Source of the DNA: Thermaceae bacterium | Lineage (GTDB): Bacteria; Deinococcota; Deinococci; Deinococcales; Marinithermaceae | Direction of reading: 5' to 3' | Assembly (NCBI GenBank): GCA_026985615.1 | Contig: JALSQD010000014.1 | Span: 1-18,211, forward strand | DNA length: 18,211 nucleotides | Shown: positions 5,459 to 12,956 of the stretch, one piece after another | How the letters are laid out: each line of letters begins with the position of its first letter | Position numbering within the stretch: the first letter of the stretch is position 1 | Notes under the pieces: model-generated | What the model saw: only the letters and a program-made list of their open reading frames with translations | Told to the model about the DNA's origin: nothing | The model's database searches: none | Made by a program: the position numbers and the translations under genes

Positions 5459-6714
5459 ACGTCGAACCGATACCCCTTGGGAATGACCACGACCCCGCCG
5501 GGGGTCACCGTAAGGCCTCGGGCGCGGTCGGCTTCCAAATCGTACCCGATCTCCACCCCTTCGGGCACCCTTACGTTCTTGTCGATGACCGCGTTCTTGA
5601 TCTTGGCGTGTCGCCCCACCTCCACGTCGTCGAAGAGCACGGCGTTCTCCACCAGACTGTACGAGTTGACGCGCACCCGCCGGAAGAGCACGGACTCGCG
5701 CACCGTCCCCCCACTCACGATCACCCCGCCGGCGAGGAGGCTGTTGAAGGCCTGGCCGATGCGCTCGCCGGTCTCGTGCACGAACTTGGCCGGCGGGCTG
5801 AAGAGATTGGCGGTGCGCAGCGGCCACTCGGGGTTGAAAAGGTCAAACTGGGGCACCACCGAGACCAGGTCCATGTTGGCCTCGAAGTAGGAGTCGAGCG
5901 TGCCCACGTCGCGCCAGTAAGTGTTGGGCCCGTGTGCGCCGGGGACGGGGTTGTTCTGGAAGTCGTAGGCCTGCAGGTGGTAGCCGTCAGCCAGCGCCTT
6001 CGGGAGCACGTCCTTGCCGAAGTCGTGCGAGGAGTCGGGGTTGCGCCCGTCCTCCTCGAGCAGGTCCACCAGCACATCCTTTTTAAAAAGGTAGTTTCCC
6101 ATCGAAACGAGCGCCTTGTTCGGCCGCCCCGGGATGGGTTTGGGGTGCTCGGGCTTCTCCTGGAAGTCCACGATCCGCCAGCGCTCGTCCACCTGGATCA
6201 CGCCAAAGCGGCTCGCCTCCTCGATGGGCACGGTGTAGGCGGCGATGGTCACGTCGGCGCTGGTGTCCAGGTGGTAGTCCACCATGTGGCGCACGTTCAT
6301 CTTGTAGATGTGGTCGCCGCCAAAGACCGCCACCACCTCGGGGTCGTTGTTGTCGACCAGGTGCAGGTTCTGATAGATGGCGTCGGCGGTGCCGCGGTAC
6401 CAGACCGGCCCCAGCTCCTCGTAGCGGTACATCTGGGCCGGCACCAGGATGATGAAGTGGTCATCCAGAAATGCCCCGAAGCGCCAGTAACGCTGCACGT
6501 GCTCGGTGAGCGACTGGGCCTTGTACTGAATGAGGATGTAGACCGAGTAGATCCCGGAGTTCATGAAGTTGTTGAGCACGAAGTCGATGATCCGGTACTT
6601 GGCCCCGAAGGGAACCGCCGGCTTGGACCGCTTGGCGGTGAGGGGGTAGAGGCGGCTTCCCTGCCCTCCCGCAAGGATCATCCCGAGTACGCGCAGTCGT
6701 TTTCCTGACGGCAT
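5455..6714 (-). CDS. glgC: Glucose-1-phosphate adenylyltransferase
   Basis: The enzyme makes ADP-glucose from glucose 1-phosphate and ATP, the committed step of bacterial glycogen synthesis. The 419-residue length is normal. Visible motifs are the nucleotide loop GGQGSRLYPLT (16-26), KPAVPFG (31-37), the metal-site region FGGDHIYKMN (Asp134), FQEKP (184-188) and YWRDVGT (266-272). The left-handed beta-helix domain covers about 310-395 and ends IPKGYRFDV. I chose the ATG at 6714, with AGGGAG 5 nt upstream; the frame is open up to 6786, but that part lacks homology and lies in the promoter region. It is the first gene of a three-gene coupled unit. No other glycogen gene is in the window. Confidence 0.97.
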   Translation of the reverse strand: MPSGKRLRVLGMILAGGQGSRLYPLTAKRSKPAVPFGAKYRIIDFVLNNFMNSGIYSVYILIQYKAQSLTEHVQRYWRFGAFLDDHFIILVPAQMYRYEELGPVWYRGTADAIYQNLHLVDNNDPEVVAVFGGDHIYKMNVRHMVDYHLDTSADVTIAAYTVPIEEASRFGVIQVDERWRIVDFQEKPEHPKPIPGRPNKALVSMGNYLFKKDVLVDLLEEDGRNPDSSHDFGKDVLPKALADGYHLQAYDFQNNPVPGAHGPNTYWRDVGTLDSYFEANMDLVSVVPQFDLFNPEWPLRTANLFSPPAKFVHETGERIGQAFNSLLAGGVIVSGGTVRESVLFRRVRVNSYSLVENAVLFDDVEVGRHAKIKNAVIDKNVRVPEGVEIGYDLEADRARGLTVTPGGVVVIPKGYRFDV

Positions 6715-6743
6715 AAGCGCTCCCTTGCCTCGTCTTTCATCCC

Positions 6744-6749
6744 AGCATA
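6744..6749 (-). promoter_or_regulatory. Probable -10 element of glgC
   Basis: TATGCT on the minus strand lies 30 bp before the glgC ATG, giving a leader of about 22 nt that includes AAGGGAG. The -35 region at the right distance (CCAAAG) is a poor match, so the promoter may need an activator or be weak. Confidence 0.4.
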
Positions 6750-6785
6750 CCCAACCCCTGCCGGGGCTTTGGCCACAGCGGAGCA

Positions 6786-6791
6786 TACAAT
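6786..6791 (+). promoter_or_regulatory. Leaderless-type -10 element of the RNA methyltransferase gene
   Basis: TACAAT ends 6 nt before the GTG start at 6798, and no Shine-Dalgarno sequence is present. Transcription would begin at or next to the start codon, as in the leaderless promoters common in Deinococcota. No good -35 is seen. Confidence 0.6.
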
Positions 6792-6797
6792 GGGCAC

Positions 6798-7571
6798 GTG
6801 CGGATCACCAGCGCCCGTAACCCAAGGGTCAGGGGTTGGGCCAAGCTCAAGACCCGGCGCGGACGGCGTGAGCAGGGGCTCTTCCTGGTCGAGGGGGCGC
6901 GCGAAGCGGCGCGGGCGCTGGCGGCGGGAGTGGTTCCCAGCGCCTGGCTGGTCTGGCCCGAGCGGGCGGGCTCAGAAGCGGCGGAGCTGCTTGCGGGCGC
7001 GCCGGTCTACGAGCTTTCGGAAGCGGCCATGCGCAAGGTCAGCTACCGCGAGAACCCGCCGGCGCTCATCGGCGTCTTCGAACGTCCGGCACGCCACCTC
7101 GAAGACCTGCCGGCACGCCCCCGGCGGGTGCTGGTGGCCGTGGAAATAGAAAAACCGGGCAACCTGGGAGCGATGCTGCGCAGCGCCGACGCCAGCGGCA
7201 CCGACGCGGTGCTAATCGTGGGCGACGCGGTGGACCCGGAGAACCCCAACGTCATCCGCGCCAGCACCGGCGCGGTCTTCGCACTGCCGCTCGCAGTGGT
7301 GGGGCACGAGGAGGCCCACCGCTGGCTAATAGCGCGCGGGCTCCAGCTCGCGGCGACGAGCCCGGCCGCCGAACGGGTCTACTGGGAGGCCGACCTCGCC
7401 CGCCCCACCGCGCTGGTGGTGGGGGCCGAGGATCGGGGCCTGCCCGCGGGGTGGCTCGAGGCCGCGGACGTGCGCCTGCGCATCCCGATGGAGGGGCGCG
7501 TCGACAGCCTCAACGCCTCGGTGAGCGCCGCGCTGGTGCTCTACGAGATGCTGCGGCAGCACTCGGTTTGA
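6798..7571 (+). CDS. TrmH/SpoU-family RNA 2'-O-methyltransferase
   Basis: A 257-residue SPOUT methyltransferase that should methylate a ribose 2'-OH in rRNA or tRNA using S-adenosylmethionine. The N-terminal part (1-95; FLVEGAREAARAL, YRENPPALIGVFE) matches the SpoU substrate-binding domain. The catalytic domain has motif 1 NLGAMLR (Asn122, Arg128), motif 2 VVGAEDRGL (Glu211) and motif 3 IPMEGRVDSLNASVSAAL (229-246). The architecture resembles RlmB and the thiostrepton-resistance TsnR group, so 23S rRNA is the more likely target, but the nucleotide cannot be predicted. Translation starts at GTG 6798, supported by the TACAAT box 6 nt before it and by homology beginning at once (ITSARNPRV). It is divergent from glgC. 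Confidence 0.92.
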   Translation: MRITSARNPRVRGWAKLKTRRGRREQGLFLVEGAREAARALAAGVVPSAWLVWPERAGSEAAELLAGAPVYELSEAAMRKVSYRENPPALIGVFERPARHLEDLPARPRRVLVAVEIEKPGNLGAMLRSADASGTDAVLIVGDAVDPENPNVIRASTGAVFALPLAVVGHEEAHRWLIARGLQLAATSPAAERVYWEADLARPTALVVGAEDRGLPAGWLEAADVRLRIPMEGRVDSLNASVSAALVLYEMLRQHSV

Positions 7572-7615
7572 TAAATATTCACTCAACTTCCTTATAGAAG
7601 GACGTTCGTTTGGTC

Positions 7616-7644
7616 TTGACAGCCCACGCTTCACCCCGCATAAT
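7616..7644 (+). promoter_or_regulatory. Strong sigma-A-type promoter of groESL
   Basis: A perfect -35 TTGACA (7616-7621), a 17-bp spacer and a -10 CATAAT (7639-7644) give a start near 7651. The promoter lies just upstream of the CIRCE-like repeat, which would then sit at the very beginning of the transcript. Confidence 0.85.
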
Positions 7645-7654
7645 AACCGGTGGA

Positions 7655-7681
7655 TTGACACTCTAGACCCCTAAGTGTCAA
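7655..7681. promoter_or_regulatory. CIRCE-like operator (putative HrcA site)
   Basis: TTGACACTC (7655-7663), nine bases, then AAGTGTCAA (7673-7681) form an inverted repeat with the 9-9-9 layout of CIRCE (consensus TTAGCACTC-N9-GAGTGCTAA). The two arms match the consensus at 7 and 6 of 9 positions, and the substitutions are largely mutually compensating, so eight pairs of the repeat are kept. Its position between the promoter and groES is the usual one. HrcA control of heat-shock expression is the expected role; no hrcA gene is in this window. Confidence 0.7.
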
Positions 7682-7701
7682 AGGGGAAAGGAGGCAATCG
7701 C

Positions 7702-8010
7702 ATGAGCACGGAGGTCAAGGTCATGATCAAACCCTTAGCAGACCGGGTCGTGGTCGAACCCATCGAAGAAGAAGTGACTACCAAGGGCGGCATCGTTCTG
7801 CCCGACACCGCCAAGGAAAAGCCCCAGAAGGGCAAGGTCATCGCCGTGGGTAGCGGCAAGCTGCTTGAAAACGGCGAGCGCGTTCCGCTGGAAGTGAAGG
7901 AAGGCGACATCGTCGTCTTCGCCAAGTACGGCGGTACCGAGATCGAGATCGAGGGCAACGAGTACGTCATCCTGTCCGAGCGCGACCTGCTCGCGGTCAT
8001 CGAGAAGTAA
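7702..8010 (+). CDS. groES: Co-chaperonin GroES
   Basis: GroES caps the GroEL folding chamber. The 102-residue protein has the conserved start IKPLADRVVVEP, the mobile-loop region EEVTTKGGIVLPDTA (about 25-39), the core KPQKGKVIAVGSG and the C-terminal segment KYGGTEIEIEGNEYVILS. The ATG at 7702 is preceded by AAAGGAGG with 7-nt spacing, and MSTEVK aligns with the start of Thermus GroES as I remember it; the frame opens earlier at 7675, but that part overlaps the operator. groEL follows 13 nt downstream. Control by the strong promoter and the CIRCE-like repeat upstream implies heat-shock induction. Confidence 0.98.
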   Translation: MSTEVKVMIKPLADRVVVEPIEEEVTTKGGIVLPDTAKEKPQKGKVIAVGSGKLLENGERVPLEVKEGDIVVFAKYGGTEIEIEGNEYVILSERDLLAVIEK

Positions 8011-8023
8011 GGGGAGGTAAACC

Positions 8024-9652
<1,629 letters not shown>

Positions 9653-9667
9653 TCGCTCCCAGCGAGC

Positions 9668-9705
9668 AAAAAACCGGCGGCCACTGGCCGCCGGTTTTTT
9701 CTTTT
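9668..9705 (+). terminator. Intrinsic terminator of groESL
   Basis: CCGGCGGCC and GGCCGCCGG pair around a 3-nt ACT loop and are extended by A6 before and T6 after; a further CTTTT follows. The near-symmetric A/T flanks mean it could also stop transcription of the convergent speE operon. Confidence 0.95.
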
Positions 9706-9716
9706 GCCAACGCGCG

Positions 9717-10559
9717 TTAGAGGCCAAGCTGGAGGCGCACGCCGCGGGGGAGCTGGAAGAGGGTGGCGTGGCGCTCGGGGTCGTAGTAGGTGAGCTCGAG
9801 CCTCGCGGCCCGTTCCAGACTCACCCTCTCGAAGTTGTAGTCGCCCTTGCCGCCCACCAAAAAGGCCCAGGGCGAGGCGTAGCCGATAACCGGGAAGCTA
9901 AAGGCCCAGACGCGGTCGAAGACCCGCCGCATCTTCTGATAGGCGTCCGCGAACTCGCCGGTGAAGAGGTAGACGCTGCCCGCCTGGGTCACGTAGGCCC
10001 CGCCGGGGCGCAGGGCACGGTAGACGCCCCGGTAGAAGGGCTCGGAAAAGAGCACCGCTGCCGGCCCCACCGGGTCGGTGGAGTCGGCCGCGATCACGTC
10101 GAAGGCAGCCTCCTTTCCCGCCACGTAGTCGGAGCCACTGCCCACCACCAGCTCGGCGCGGGCGTGGCGGTCGGCGAGCAGCTCGTCCAGGAGCCCCCGG
10201 TCCACGTCCAAGTACTCGGCCGAGACCCGCAGCACCTCGGGGTCGATCTCGACCATCGTCGCCCGCTCGACCTCGGGGTGGCGCAGCACCTCGCGCAGCG
10301 TGCCGCCGTCGCCGCCGCCGATCACCAGCGCCCGGCGCGGCGCCGGGTGGGCCAGCAAGAGCGGGTGCACCAGCGGCTCGTGGTAGCTGAGCTCGCCGTC
10401 CTCGACAAGCTGGACGGTGCCGTCGATAACGAGCATGCGGCCGAAGCCCTCGGTCTGGTAGACCTCGATCTGCTGGTAGGCGCTCCTGCCCGAGTAGAGG
10501 CGTTCGCGCACCTTGAAGCCGACGCCGTAGCCGCGGGGGTACCACTCGACGAACTCCAC
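9717..10559 (-). CDS. speE: Spermidine synthase-type aminopropyltransferase
   Basis: A 280-residue member of the spermidine synthase family, which transfers the aminopropyl group of decarboxylated S-adenosylmethionine to an amine. Motifs are DGTVQLVEDGELSYHEPLVH (46-65), the nucleotide loop VIGGGDGGTLRE (79-90), VEIDPEV (103-109) and AADSTDPVGPA (157-167). Since the same operon encodes arginine decarboxylase and a ureohydrolase, the likely acceptor is agmatine, giving N1-aminopropylagmatine as in Thermus thermophilus; putrescine is the alternative. I chose GTG 10559, with AGGAGG just upstream and homology starting directly after; the frame is open further up, but there it overlaps pdaD. It starts 8 nt after the pdaD stop. 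No speD is in the window, so decarboxylated SAM must come from elsewhere. Confidence 0.93.
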   Translation of the reverse strand: MEFVEWYPRGYGVGFKVRERLYSGRSAYQQIEVYQTEGFGRMLVIDGTVQLVEDGELSYHEPLVHPLLLAHPAPRRALVIGGGDGGTLREVLRHPEVERATMVEIDPEVLRVSAEYLDVDRGLLDELLADRHARAELVVGSGSDYVAGKEAAFDVIAADSTDPVGPAAVLFSEPFYRGVYRALRPGGAYVTQAGSVYLFTGEFADAYQKMRRVFDRVWAFSFPVIGYASPWAFLVGGKGDYNFERVSLERAARLELTYYDPERHATLFQLPRGVRLQLGL

Positions 10560-10567
10560 GGAGCCTC

Positions 10568-11044
10568 CTAGTAGGGGAACATCACCACCGCGGCCAGGGC
10601 CGCGGTGGGCCAGTCCTCGACGCGGGCGTGCGCGACGCCGGCGAAGAAGCGCTCGAGCACCCAGCCGCGTCGGGCAAAACCCTCCTCCACCATCGCCCGC
10701 ACGGTGCGCTCGGCCTCCTCGGGCGTGACCGGGCCGGAATACTCGTAGATCAAACCGCCTGCGCCGTCCGGGCGCAGACCCACGCCCAGGGCCGCAGTCA
10801 CCGGCGCGCCCGCCTCGGTGGCGCCGGCCTCGGCGTAGACGGTCGGCAGCAACATGCCCACGGGGATGCCCTCGGGCAGGCGCTCGAGCCACTCCACGTG
10901 GGCGGGGATGACGCTGGAGAGGCGCACCAGGTTCACGTTGCCGATCCCCATCTCGAGCAGGGCGTTGTCGAAGGCGTTGAGGGGAGTGCCCCCCGTGGCG
11001 GTGGCGGTCAGGAGAATCGCTTTGGTCGGCGTGGTCCAACTCAA
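10568..11044 (-). CDS. pdaD: Pyruvoyl-dependent arginine decarboxylase
   Basis: A 158-residue proenzyme of the PvlArgDC family, which makes agmatine from arginine. Conserved segments are GTPLNAFDNALLEMGIGNVN (19-38) and the self-cleavage site RLSSVIP, where the Ser43-Ser44 bond would break and Ser44 become the pyruvoyl group. IYEYSG near 99-104 is the probable active-site region. The start is TTG 11044, about 10 nt after GGAGG, because no ATG or GTG lies in frame near it; this is the least certain point. The gene sits between speB and speE, so its agmatine feeds the neighbouring enzymes. The family is best known in archaea, chlamydiae and some other bacteria, whereas T. thermophilus is described with a PLP-dependent SpeA. 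Confidence 0.9.
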   Translation of the reverse strand: MSWTTPTKAILLTATATGGTPLNAFDNALLEMGIGNVNLVRLSSVIPAHVEWLERLPEGIPVGMLLPTVYAEAGATEAGAPVTAALGVGLRPDGAGGLIYEYSGPVTPEEAERTVRAMVEEGFARRGWVLERFFAGVAHARVEDWPTAALAAVVMFPY

Positions 11045-11084
11045 CTCGTCTTCACCTCCCCGGCCCCAGGGCCGAGCCCCGAGT

Positions 11085-11945
11085 TTACCACCCCGCCGCC
11101 CGGACCTTCAGCCCCAGCGCGCGGTGGACGAGCTGGGCAGCGGTCATGGCGGGGTAGAAGAGGTCCACCGGCGAGAACTCCACGAAGTCCATACCCACGA
11201 CCTCCTTGGCCTCGAAGACCGCCTCCAGCAGGTCGAGGGCCTGGCCGAAGCGCAGCCCGCCGGCGAGCGGCGTGCCCACCGCGGGCATCTCGGAGGGGTC
11301 GAGGGCGTCGAAGTCGAAGCTCAGGTAGACGCGCGGCGGCAGCACCTCCAGGATCTCGTCCAGCGGCAGCCCCTCGCGCGCGATCCGCCGCGCCGGAAAC
11401 TGCGGGATGGCGTGGGCTTGCAGGTAGGCGTGTGAGTCGCGCGCCACCGCGCGCTGCCCCACCTGCACCAGCGGCACGCCCAGCTCGTGCACCCGCCGCA
11501 TCACCGAGGCGTGCGAGAGCGGCGAGCCCTGCCAACGGTCGTAGAGGTCGTCGTGGGCGTCGATGTGCAGCACACCGAACGCGCCCAGGACCGCGCGGTG
11601 CGCCCGCACCAGCGGCAGCGTGATCGAGTGGTCGCCCCCGAGCGCGACCGCGAACTTGCCCGCGGCCAAGAACTCACGGGCCCGATCCTCGATGAGGGCG
11701 TGTGAGGCCGCGGCGTCACCCGCGACCATGGGCACCTCCTCAGCGGCGTGGATGCCGGCGCACGCCGGGTCGAGTTCGAGCTCGAAGTCGTAGGGCTCGA
11801 GCTCGCGGCTCGCACTCAGGATGGCCTCCGGGCCCAGCCGCGCGCCCGGCAAAAAGGACAGGGATAAGTCGTAGGGCACGGGCAAGACCACCACCCGCGC
11901 CCGCTCGAAAGGTGCTTGCTCCTCACCAAAGGCCCGCATGTCCAT
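11085..11945 (-). CDS. speB: Agmatinase-family ureohydrolase (probable aminopropylagmatinase)
   Basis: A 286-residue arginase/agmatinase fold enzyme that removes urea from a guanidino group using two Mn2+ ions. All metal ligands are visible: GGDHS (His106), DAHDD (Asp129, His131, Asp133) and SFDFDALDP (Asp211, Asp213). It is first in the speB-pdaD-speE operon. With speE present, its substrate is likely N1-aminopropylagmatine, giving spermidine directly, as reported for Thermus; agmatine to putrescine is the alternative. Two ATG codons, 11945 and 11939, are possible. A TAGACT box lies 8 nt before the second, which would suit a leaderless start there and a protein two residues shorter. Confidence 0.93.
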   Translation of the reverse strand: MDMRAFGEEQAPFERARVVVLPVPYDLSLSFLPGARLGPEAILSASRELEPYDFELELDPACAGIHAAEEVPMVAGDAAASHALIEDRAREFLAAGKFAVALGGDHSITLPLVRAHRAVLGAFGVLHIDAHDDLYDRWQGSPLSHASVMRRVHELGVPLVQVGQRAVARDSHAYLQAHAIPQFPARRIAREGLPLDEILEVLPPRVYLSFDFDALDPSEMPAVGTPLAGGLRFGQALDLLEAVFEAKEVVGMDFVEFSPVDLFYPAMTAAQLVHRALGLKVRAAGW

Positions 11946-11988
11946 CCAGTCTACCGGATGCGTGGGCCCAGGCGATTCGAGGGCGGGC

Positions 11989-12288
11989 TCAAGCGTAACG
12001 CTCGGCCCAGCGTTCCACCTCGACGAGAACGGGCTCGAGCGCCCGTGCCTTGTCGGTCAGGCGGTACTCCACCCGCGGTGGCACCTCCGCGAACTGGTGC
12101 CGCGTCACCCACCCCGCGGCCATCATCTCTTTCAAACGCAACGACTGGGTTCTGGGGAGCAACCCCGTCCGCTCCTGGAGTTCGCCAAAGCGCAACGGAC
12201 CCTCTAGCAAAGCGCGGAGGATGCGATAGCTGCCCTGCTGCCCCAGCAAGCCCAATGCAGATTCAATAGTTTGCACGTCTATACTCAC
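11989..12288 (-). CDS. HxlR-family winged-helix transcriptional regulator
   Basis: A compact MarR/HxlR-type regulator of 99 residues from GTG 12288. The HxlR signature is clear: ILRALLEGPLRFGELQER (recognition region), RLKEMMAAGWVTR and the wing EVPPRVEYRLTDKARALEPV. The N-terminal cysteine used for redox or electrophile sensing in many HxlR proteins is absent, so the signal is unknown. An upstream ATG at 12309 is in frame, but the TATAAT box (12300-12295) would then be coding; the GTG 6 nt after that box matches the leaderless layout and starts where homology starts. It lies upstream of speB in the same orientation with a 43-bp gap, so it might regulate or be co-transcribed with the polyamine genes. 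Confidence 0.88.
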   Translation of the reverse strand: MSIDVQTIESALGLLGQQGSYRILRALLEGPLRFGELQERTGLLPRTQSLRLKEMMAAGWVTRHQFAEVPPRVEYRLTDKARALEPVLVEVERWAERYA

Positions 12289-12294
12289 GGTTCC

Positions 12295-12300
12295 ATTATA
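12295..12300 (-). promoter_or_regulatory. Leaderless-type TATAAT box of the HxlR gene
   Basis: A consensus TATAAT on the minus strand ends 6 nt before GTG 12288. The 9-bp word ACGGTTCCA occurs on the plus strand at 12287-12295, overlapping the start, and again at 12331-12339, 44 bp away; these may be operator half-sites for autoregulation. No convincing -35 is seen. Confidence 0.6.
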
Positions 12301-12363
12301 CAGCAACATGGGACGGTGCCAGCTTCACGTACGGTTCCAATAAATACAGGGTGGTAACTTTTA

Positions 12364-12798
12364 CTATTCGCGATGATATGGCGATCTACGCTTAATCATA
12401 TAAGCGCGATAAATTTGTTCCATCGCGACCACCAATGCAAGTTCATGCTGCAGCGTGAGCGGCGAGAGGCTCCACAGCCAGTCGGCGGCCGCCCGCACCT
12501 CGTCCGCGTGCCCCTCCGCACCCCCCACCAGCAGCGCCACCCGCCCCACGCCGCGGCCCGCCCACTGCTCGATCCGCCGGGCGAGCTCGAGCGAGCGCAC
12601 CAGTTCGCCGCGCTCGTCGAGGACCACGCGAAACCAGCCCTCCGAAAGCTCGAGCTGGCGGCGCGCCGCCTGGGGGCCCGAGCGCACGGTGAGCAGCTCA
12701 ACCTTGGCCAGCGCGCCGAGCCGCTCGCGGTAGAAGGCCACGCCCCCACGGGCGTAGCTGAGCTTGGGCTTGTCCACGGCAACGATGCGCCAGCGCAA
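12364..12798 (-). CDS. rlmH: 23S rRNA (pseudouridine1915-N3) methyltransferase RlmH
   Basis: A 144-residue SPOUT methyltransferase that modifies pseudouridine 1915 in helix 69 of 23S rRNA. The motifs VALLVGGAEGH (87-97; SAM-binding loop), SLSPLTLQHEL and the C-terminal EQIYRAYMIKRRSPYH (127-142) are typical, and the length is slightly short of the usual 155. The start is TTG 12798, 5 nt after AAGGAG, and RWRIVAVDK fits the family N-terminus. The last 20 codons are unusually AT-rich for this window and contain the inverted repeat CGCTTA/TAAGCG (12389-12406). It diverges from the bkd operon, whose -10 overlaps a possible minus-strand TATAAA (12824-12819). Confidence 0.93.
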   Translation of the reverse strand: MRWRIVAVDKPKLSYARGGVAFYRERLGALAKVELLTVRSGPQAARRQLELSEGWFRVVLDERGELVRSLELARRIEQWAGRGVGRVALLVGGAEGHADEVRAAADWLWSLSPLTLQHELALVVAMEQIYRAYMIKRRSPYHRE

Positions 12799-12820
12799 CG
12801 GGGCTCCTTTCCGTGTAGTT

Positions 12821-12826
12821 TATAAT
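12821..12826 (+). promoter_or_regulatory. -10 element of the branched-chain dehydrogenase operon
   Basis: A consensus TATAAT precedes the leader ORF; transcription would begin near 12833, just before AAAGGGG. No good -35 lies 16-19 bp upstream, so an activator may be needed. On the other strand the same bases read TATAAA, a candidate -10 for rlmH, so the two promoters may exclude each other. Confidence 0.6.
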
Positions 12827-12845
12827 GGACTCCAAAGGGGCCGAG

Positions 12846-12956
12846 ATGCTAGACCGCGAACGCGCGATCGTTCTTATTCTTATTGGGTACGCTACGGCGG
12901 CCCACCCCGGCGTATGCCGGGGGTTTTTCTTGCCCCGGACAAGGAGGACCACATGA
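12846..12956 (+). CDS. Putative leader peptide with branched-chain amino acid codon run
   Basis: A 36-residue ORF between the TATAAT box and the oxo-acid dehydrogenase genes. AAAGGGG lies 5 nt before its ATG. Codons 8-13 encode Ile-Val-Leu-Ile-Leu-Ile (ERAIVLILIG), five of them ending in T (GTT, CTT, ATT), which is rare in this GC-rich sequence. The later part (residues 20-28) runs through the terminator hairpin, and the AAGGAGG site of the next gene lies within its last codons. Its TGA overlaps the E1-alpha ATG as ATGA, so it is also coupled by translation. The layout suggests a regulatory leader sensing charged Ile/Val/Leu tRNAs. The ORF is seen directly; its translation and role are inferred. 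Confidence 0.6.
   Translation: MLDRERAIVLILIGYATAAHPGVCRGFFLPRTRRTT
12905..12931 (+). terminator. Intrinsic terminator in the leader (putative attenuator)
   Basis: CCCCGGC (12905-12911) and GCCGGGG (12916-12922) form a perfect 7-bp stem with a GTAT loop, followed by GTTTTTCTT. It lies downstream of the plus-strand TATAAT and 22 bp before the E1-alpha start, and no plus-strand gene ends upstream. It can therefore only act on transcripts entering the bkd operon, the position of an attenuator. Confidence 0.8.

Noticed and set aside
4430..5890. 486-codon plus-strand frame opposite the glgC unit
   Set aside because: It covers parts of three recognised minus-strand genes, is Pro/Arg/Gly-rich and has no ribosome-binding site or motif.
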